Part shown: piece by piece, positions 59,177 through 64,000 of the stretch
Position numbering within the stretch: the first letter of the stretch is position 1
Layout of the letters: the number at the start of each line of letters is the position of its first letter
Origin: Mycobacterium yunnanensis
GTDB lineage: Bacteria > Actinomycetota > Actinomycetes > Mycobacteriales > Mycobacteriaceae
Reading direction: 5' to 3'
Assembly: GCF_025823185.1 (NCBI RefSeq)
Contig: NZ_JACKVK010000008.1
Coordinates: 435,565-499,564 of the forward strand
DNA: 64,000 nt
Made by a program: the position numbers and the translations under genes
The notes under the pieces: generated by a model
Told to the model about the DNA's origin: nothing
What the model saw: only the letters and a program-made list of their open reading frames with translations
The model's database searches: none

Positions 59177-60171
59177 CCACGATGGGCGACGTCGCCCGAC
59201 TCGCGGGCGTCTCGGCGTCCACGGTCTCCCACGTGCTCAACGGCACCCGCAACGTCGACCGCGGCACCCGACTCCGGGTGGAGGCCGCCATCGAGAAGAC
59301 CGGATACCGCCGCAACGTGGTCGCGCGATCGCTGGCCGCGGGTCGCACGCACACCGTCGGCCTGTCCATCTCGGCGTTGACCAATCCGTACTTCGGCAGC
59401 CTGGTGCACGCCGTGGAGCGCGCGTTGTCCGACGCGGGCTATGTCCTCGTCGTCGGGGATTCCCACGACGACGTCGACTCCGAGAAGCGGTTGACCGACT
59501 CGCTGCTCGACCGCAAGGTCGACGGGATGATCGTGGCACCGGCGGCCGGATCGGAACGCGTCACCCTCCCGATGATCGCCCGCACCAAGACCCCGCTGGT
59601 GCTGATCGACCGGGCCGTCGACGTGGGCAGTGACCAGGTGGGGCCGGAGAACTCCGAGTCGGCCCGGTCGCTGACCCGGCACCTGCTCGACCTGGGGCAC
59701 CGGCGCATCGGCGTCGTCCGCGGACTGGCCGGAATCTCCTCCACCGTCGAGCGATTCGACGGTTACTGTGCGGCGTTCGCCGACCACGGTGTCGCCGTCG
59801 ACCCCGCGCTGGTGCTCGACGGCAGGTCCAGCACCGACGTGGCCGAGGCCAGGGTCCGCGAGCTGCTGTCGGGAGCCGACCGGCCCAGTGCCCTGGTGTC
59901 GCTCAACAACTCGATGACCATCGGGGCGTTGAAGGCGGTCCGCGGCCTGGGCATGTCGATCCCGGCCGACGTGGCCTTCGTCTGCTTCGACGACTTCGAG
60001 TGGTCGGATCTCTTCGAACCCCGGCTCACCGCGGCCGCCCAGGACGTCGACGCGATCGGTGCCACGGCCGTCGAGCTACTCCTACGCCGCATCCGCGGTG
60101 GCGACGAAGCACCGCAACGCATTCGGGTGCCGACCACGTTTCACCATCGCAATTCGTGCGGTTGCACGTAA
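59173..60171 (+). CDS. LacI-family transcriptional repressor
   Basis: 332 residues, GTGA overlap with the previous gene. N-terminal HTH and hinge: MGDVARLAGVSASTVSHVLN, GTRNVDRGTRLRVEAAIEKTGYRRN, RSLAAGRTHTVGL; then a type I periplasmic-binding-like core (ALTNPYFGSLVHAVERALSD, DRAVDVGSDQVGPENSESARSLTRHL, LGHRRIGVVRG) and the end FHHRNSCGCT. The palindrome at 54769-54780 is its probable operator; the sugar or sugar phosphate would release it. Confidence 0.94.
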   Translation: MTTMGDVARLAGVSASTVSHVLNGTRNVDRGTRLRVEAAIEKTGYRRNVVARSLAAGRTHTVGLSISALTNPYFGSLVHAVERALSDAGYVLVVGDSHDDVDSEKRLTDSLLDRKVDGMIVAPAAGSERVTLPMIARTKTPLVLIDRAVDVGSDQVGPENSESARSLTRHLLDLGHRRIGVVRGLAGISSTVERFDGYCAAFADHGVAVDPALVLDGRSSTDVAEARVRELLSGADRPSALVSLNNSMTIGALKAVRGLGMSIPADVAFVCFDDFEWSDLFEPRLTAAAQDVDAIGATAVELLLRRIRGGDEAPQRIRVPTTFHHRNSCGCT

Positions 60172-60195
60172 CGCCTACCGACAGGACCAGAGAAC

Positions 60196-61218
60196 GTGCC
60201 GATTGCCACCCCCGACCATTACGCCGCGATGCTCGACCGCGCAAAGGAGGGCGGGTTCGCCTACCCGGCGATCAACGTGACCAGCTCGCAGACGCTCAAC
60301 GCAGCCCTGCAGGGTTTCGCCGAGGCCGAGAGTGACGGCATCCTGCAGGTGTCGCTCGGCACGGCGCTCTACCTGTCCGGCACCGCCGTTCAGAATCGGT
60401 TCACCGGCTCCAGGGCGCTGGCGCTCTACGCCCACGAGGTCGCCGCGCACTATCCGGTCACCGTGGCGTTGCACACCGACCACTGCCCGGCCGAGAATCT
60501 CGACGACTGGGTGCGGCCACTCATCGCCGACGCGATCGAACGCCGCGGCCGCGGTCTTGACCCGCTGTACCAGTCACACATGTGGGACGGGTCCGCGGTG
60601 CCGCTGGCCGAGAACCTCAGCATTGCAACGGAATTGCTGGAGTCGTCGGTGGCGGCCAACACCATCCTCGAGATCGAGGTCGGTGTGATCGGCGGTGAGG
60701 AGGACGGCATCTCCCACGAGATCAACGAACAGCTCTACACCACGGTCGACGACGCGCGGGCGACCGTGGCGGCCCTCGGGGTGGGGGAGCGTGGCCGCTA
60801 CCTGACCGCCTTGACCTTCGGCAACGTGCACGGCGTCTACCACCCCGACTCGGTCCATCTGCGCCCAGAGCTGCTGGCCGAGATCCAGACCGTCATCGGT
60901 CGGGAGACCGGGCGCGACAAGCCGTTCGACCTGGTGTTCCACGGCGGATCCGGGTCCAGTGCCGAGGACGTCCGGGCGGCGGTCGCCAGCGGCGTGGTGA
61001 AGATGAACGTCGACACCGACACCCAGTACGCCTTCACCCGGTCGATCGCCGGTCACATGATCGCCAAGTACGACCAGGTGCTCAAGGTCGACGGCGGCTT
61101 CGGTGACAAGAAGGCCTACGACCCGAGGTCGTGGGGCAAGCCTGCCGAAAACGCCATGGCCGCACGGGTGGTCGAGGCGGCTCAGACCTTGGGGTCGGCC
61201 GGCAGGGCCATGCGGTAG
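60196..61218 (+). CDS. class II fructose-bisphosphate aldolase
   Basis: 340 residues from GTG 60196. Very like mycobacterial Fba (Rv0363c) throughout: start MPIATPDHYAAML, HTDHCP with the catalytic D95 and zinc ligand H96, QSHMWDGSAVP, ILEIEVGVIGGEEDG, TFGNVHGVYHP, FHGGSGSS and VVKMNVDTDTQYAFTRSIAGHM. It is most likely a second copy dedicated to this operon, since the housekeeping fba lies elsewhere in mycobacterial genomes. Splits fructose 1,6-bisphosphate (or the relevant ketose bisphosphate) to triose phosphates. 24 bp after the LacI gene. Confidence 0.94.
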   Translation: MPIATPDHYAAMLDRAKEGGFAYPAINVTSSQTLNAALQGFAEAESDGILQVSLGTALYLSGTAVQNRFTGSRALALYAHEVAAHYPVTVALHTDHCPAENLDDWVRPLIADAIERRGRGLDPLYQSHMWDGSAVPLAENLSIATELLESSVAANTILEIEVGVIGGEEDGISHEINEQLYTTVDDARATVAALGVGERGRYLTALTFGNVHGVYHPDSVHLRPELLAEIQTVIGRETGRDKPFDLVFHGGSGSSAEDVRAAVASGVVKMNVDTDTQYAFTRSIAGHMIAKYDQVLKVDGGFGDKKAYDPRSWGKPAENAMAARVVEAAQTLGSAGRAMR

Positions 61219-61223
61219 GGCGG

Positions 61224-63683
61224 CTACTCGTTGTCGCCGCCGGTCGACTCGGTCGCGCCGACGGCGCCGAACGTCGCACCGTGCGCAGCGGGCCACACCC
61301 AGTCGCGCACCACCGGAATGTCGTCACCGTGGGTGCGGGTGTACTCCCTGGCGGCGAGGCGGTCGTCCACCATCTGCTGGCGCAGCGTGGCGTAGGAGGC
61401 CTGCAGTGACGGCACCCGGTCGATCACGTCGATCACCAGGTGGTAGCGGTCCAGATCGTTGAGCATTACCATGTCGAACGGCGTGGTGGTGGTGCCCTCC
61501 TCCTTGTAGCCGCGCACGTGCAGGTTCTCGTTGTTGGCGCGGCGGTAGGTCAGGCGGTGGATCAGCCACGGGTAGCCGTGGTAGGCGAAGATCACCGGCT
61601 TGTCGCGGGTGAACAACATGTCGAATTCCGCGTTCGACAACCCGTGGGGATGTTCGCGCTCGTCCTGCAAGCGCATCAGGTCGACCACGTTGACGAACCG
61701 AATCTTCAACTCGGGAACGCTCTTTCGGAGCAGGTCCACCGCGGCCAGGCCCTCGAGAGTCGGCACGTCACCGCACGTCGCCACCACGACGTCGGGCTCC
61801 TCGCCGAGCACCTCGCTGCCCGCCCACTCCCAGATGCCGAGGCCGCGGGTGCAGTGCGCGACGGCCTCGTCCATGGTGAGGAAGTTCGGGCTGGGCTGCT
61901 TGCCGGCCACGACCACGTTGACGTACTGCCGCGACCGCAGGCAGTGGTCGTAGGTCGACAGCAGCGTGTTCGCGTCCGGCGGCAGGTACACCCGGACGAT
62001 CTCGGCCCGCTTGTTCATCACGTGGTCGATGAAGCCGGGGTCCTGATGGCTGAAGCCGTTGTGGTCTTGGCGCCAGACATGGCTGGACAGTAGATAGTTC
62101 AGGCTGGCGATGGGCCGACGCCACGGAATGTGGTTGGTGACCTTGAGCCACTTGGCATGCTGGTTCAGCATCGAGTCGACGATGTGGATGAAGGCCTCGT
62201 AGCAGTTGAACAGGCCGTGACGCCCGGTCAGCAGGTAGCCCTCCAGCCAGCCCTGGCACTGGTGCTCCGACAGCATCTCCATGACACGGCCGACGCGCGC
62301 GAGGTGTTCGTCGACCTCGGGGCCGACGTACTCGGCGTTCCACTGCTTGTCGGTCGCGTCGTAGACGCCCTGCAGCCGGTTGGACGCGGTCTCGTCGGGA
62401 CCGAAGATGCGGAAGTTGTCCGGGTTGAGCCGCACCACGTCGGTCAGCCAGCTGCCCAGCACCCTGGTGGATTCCGCGATCGTGGCGCCCGGGGCGGGTA
62501 CGTCCACGGCATACTTGCGAAAGTCGGGCAGGCGCAGATCCTTCAGCAGCAGGCCGCCGTTGGTGTGCGGGTTGGCGCTCATCCGGAGGTCGCCCTCGGG
62601 GGCCAGCTCGGCGATCGTGGGGTCGAGTCTGCCGTCGGCGTCGAAGAGCTCGTCGGCCCCATACGACGCCAGCCAGTCGGCGAGCACCTGCAGATGCTCG
62701 GGCGTGTCGCGGGCGTTGGCCAACGGAACCTGGTGCGCCCGCCACGATCCGGTGGTCTTCTTGCCGTCGATGTACGCGGGTCCGGTCCACCCCTTGGGCG
62801 TGCGGAAGACGATCATCGGCCAGCGAACCGGCGTGTCGTCGTCGGCCGGCCGGGCCTTGATCTCCGCAATCTGGTTGAGCACGGTGTCGAGCAGTTCGGC
62901 GAATTCGCGGTGGGCCTGGGCCAGATCGGTCTCCTCGGTGGCCTCGAAGAAGTACGGCTCGTGGCCGTACCCGACCATCAAGCTGCGCAGCTCGTCCTTC
63001 GGAATGCGATCCAGCACAGTCGGATTGGCGATCTTGTACCCGTTGAGGTGCAGGATGGGCAGCACCACGCCGTCCTGGGTGCGGTTGACGAACTTGTTGG
63101 AGTGCCAACTGGTCGCCAGCGGCCCGGTCTCCGCCTCGCCGTCGCCGACCACCGCGGCCACCAGCAGGTCGGGGTTGTCGAACGCGGCGCCGTAGGCGTG
63201 GGAAAGCGCGTAGCCCAGCTCACCACCCTCGTGGATGGATCCGGGTGTCTCGGGGGCGACGTGGGACGGGATTCCGCCGGGGAAGGAGAACTGACGGAAC
63301 AGCCGTCGCAAACCCTCCGTGTCGGCGGTGACGTCGGAGTAGGTCTCGGAGTACGTGCCGTCGAGGTAGGCGTTGGCCACCAGGCCAGGGCCGCCGTGGC
63401 CTGGGCCGGTCACGTACACCGTGGACTGGGAGCGTTCCTTGATGGCCCGGTTGAGGTGGGCGTAGAGGAAGTTCAGCCCGGGTGTGGTGCCCCAGTGGCC
63501 CAGCAAACGGGGTTTGACGTCCTCGCGGGCCAGGGGTGTCCGCAGCAGAGGGTTGTCCAGCAGGTAGATCTGGCCCACGGACAGGTAGTTGGCGGCGCGC
63601 CACCATCCGTGCAGTCGAGCGAGGGTCGAATCGCTCACCGGTTCGACGTCGACGGACTTCCAAGCCGTGGTCACTGCGGTCAT
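61224..63683 (-). CDS. xfp: phosphoketolase
   Basis: 819 residues from ATG 63683 (GGATGGA upstream); ATG 63701 would add 6. TPP enzyme that cleaves xylulose 5-phosphate and/or fructose 6-phosphate to acetyl phosphate plus a shorter sugar phosphate. Signatures: [62 protein letters not shown] with the TPP-Mg motif, [41 protein letters not shown] and [18 protein letters not shown]. Convergent with the aldolase gene (5-bp gap), so the sugar operon and a phosphoketolase branch are placed together. Confidence 0.96.
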   Translation of the reverse strand: MTAVTTAWKSVDVEPVSDSTLARLHGWWRAANYLSVGQIYLLDNPLLRTPLAREDVKPRLLGHWGTTPGLNFLYAHLNRAIKERSQSTVYVTGPGHGGPGLVANAYLDGTYSETYSDVTADTEGLRRLFRQFSFPGGIPSHVAPETPGSIHEGGELGYALSHAYGAAFDNPDLLVAAVVGDGEAETGPLATSWHSNKFVNRTQDGVVLPILHLNGYKIANPTVLDRIPKDELRSLMVGYGHEPYFFEATEETDLAQAHREFAELLDTVLNQIAEIKARPADDDTPVRWPMIVFRTPKGWTGPAYIDGKKTTGSWRAHQVPLANARDTPEHLQVLADWLASYGADELFDADGRLDPTIAELAPEGDLRMSANPHTNGGLLLKDLRLPDFRKYAVDVPAPGATIAESTRVLGSWLTDVVRLNPDNFRIFGPDETASNRLQGVYDATDKQWNAEYVGPEVDEHLARVGRVMEMLSEHQCQGWLEGYLLTGRHGLFNCYEAFIHIVDSMLNQHAKWLKVTNHIPWRRPIASLNYLLSSHVWRQDHNGFSHQDPGFIDHVMNKRAEIVRVYLPPDANTLLSTYDHCLRSRQYVNVVVAGKQPSPNFLTMDEAVAHCTRGLGIWEWAGSEVLGEEPDVVVATCGDVPTLEGLAAVDLLRKSVPELKIRFVNVVDLMRLQDEREHPHGLSNAEFDMLFTRDKPVIFAYHGYPWLIHRLTYRRANNENLHVRGYKEEGTTTTPFDMVMLNDLDRYHLVIDVIDRVPSLQASYATLRQQMVDDRLAAREYTRTHGDDIPVVRDWVWPAAHGATFGAVGATESTGGDNE

Positions 63684-63740
63684 CGTTCCATCCAATCCCA
63701 TGTCGCGGTCGGTGGCACCTCTCGGCGACGTGCCGTCACG

Positions 63741-63755
63741 GCCGGTTCAACCGGC
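63741..63755. promoter_or_regulatory. 15-bp palindrome upstream of xfp
   Basis: GCCGGTTCAACCGGC is a perfect odd palindrome about 57 bp upstream of the xfp start, within its promoter region, a good operator candidate. Confidence 0.45.
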
Positions 63756-63792
63756 GGTTGCCCACCCGTGACCCCGCGTACACACCGCATGA

Positions 63793-63824
63793 CGAAGGCG
63801 CCGAACCGAGGTCCGGCGCCTTCG
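63793..63824 (-). terminator. hairpin after the partial secreted-protein gene
   Basis: Perfect 11-bp arms (63793-63803 and 63814-63824) with a 10-nt loop, 9 bp after the stop of the partial gene at the window edge. No U-run. Confidence 0.6.
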
Positions 63825-63832
63825 CGCGATGG

Positions 63833-64000
63833 CTAGTTTCCGATCGGAGGGGTGTCCCCCGACGGTCCGTAGGGGCCGTTCTGCTCGTTGGCCCCGCCGC
63901 CGGTACCACCGGTGCCGGTCTGGGGCGGATCCACGGTGATCTGCGAATTGCCCGGCTCCTCGCACGTCGTGGTCGACGACGTGGCATCGGTACATTGCTG
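63833..64000 (-). CDS. C-terminus of a secreted protein with the shared NGPYGP tail (cut by window edge)
   Basis: The last 56 residues only: a Cys/Thr-rich stretch (QQCTDATSSTTTCEEP), then a Gly/Thr-rich linker (DPPQTGTGGTGGGA) and the end NEQNGPYGPSGDTPPIGN. The final 16 residues match those of the DUF1942 protein at 44144-44830 apart from small substitutions. The start and main domain lie to the right of the window; the protein is likely exported, by analogy. The frame is supported by the hairpin terminator 9 bp downstream. Confidence 0.7.
   Translation of the reverse strand, partial: QQCTDATSSTTTCEEPGNSQITVDPPQTGTGGTGGGANEQNGPYGPSGDTPPIGN

Noticed and set aside
62130..63836. 568-codon plus-strand frame over phosphoketolase
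   Set aside because: Antisense shadow of a gene with clear TPP-enzyme motifs.
1..64000. CRISPR arrays, insertion sequences or prophage genes
   Set aside because: No repeat-spacer arrays, transposases or phage proteins seen; direct repeats found are single pairs near promoters.

Overview
The window is about 68% GC chromosome from a mycobacterium, most likely an environmental, fast-growing one (Mycolicibacterium type). The gene order menB ... fadD8 - Rv0552-like amidohydrolase ... menC - bpoC - menD - Rv0556-like - mgtA - menG - menJ - grcC1 - htpX - gpsA - YajQ follows the Mycobacterium tuberculosis Rv0548c-Rv0566c block as I remember it. MmpS/MmpL, a Ddn-type deazaflavin reductase, a DUF1942 (MPT63-type) protein and many GTG starts with GTGA stop/start overlaps also fit. 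I see no prophage, insertion sequence or CRISPR array.

Region 1 (1-8160): a GNAT-like start, a small membrane protein, and a leftward run of HAD phosphatase, deazaflavin reductase, MenB, a fused-alpha/beta 2-oxoacid dehydrogenase E1 and a zinc alcohol dehydrogenase. An MFS permease is divergent from a GntR regulator.

Region 2 (8163-34133): the menaquinone region. FadD8 sits behind a KstR-type box. An amidohydrolase, a second acyl-CoA ligase, an acyltransferase/TetR divergon and an FAD oxidoreductase precede menC-bpoC-menD. Then come MgtA, a ClC antiporter, an SDR, MenG, a large LuxR-type ATPase, MenJ, GrcC1 (polyprenyl synthase) and HtpX. GpsA, two small exported proteins and YajQ close the block. 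MenC, MenD, MenB, MenG, GrcC1 and MenJ together cover much of menaquinone ring and tail synthesis.

Region 3 (34238-50412): tRNA-Tyr with a strong terminator; a coiled-coil protein; a LysR/MatC/PrpF module; an aldo-keto reductase - double-AsnC regulator - amidohydrolase - amidase operon; a secreted DUF1942 protein; a 41-residue lipoprotein; a small membrane protein behind a paired-palindrome operator; mmpS-mmpL; and a secreted LAS-type peptidase-like protein.

Region 4 (50579-64000): an N5-(carboxyethyl)ornithine synthase-like enzyme, then a transmembrane Ser/Thr kinase whose outer half is an amino-acid-type solute-binding domain, then a DUF7159-like membrane protein. Next is a seven-gene sugar operon (binding lipoprotein, permease, ATPase, PfkB kinase, FrcK-like kinase, LacI repressor, class II aldolase) that meets a convergent phosphoketolase gene. 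It reads as import, phosphorylation, aldol cleavage and a phosphoketolase branch under one LacI operator. The last bases hold the 3' end of a secreted protein with the same C-terminal motif as the DUF1942 protein.

The most unusual items are the receptor kinase with a fused binding protein, the shared C-terminal tail motif, the 11-residue PGQ-repeat secreted protein, and a set of well-formed operators (KstR, TetR, LacI, LysR, paired palindromes) that make testable regulatory predictions.
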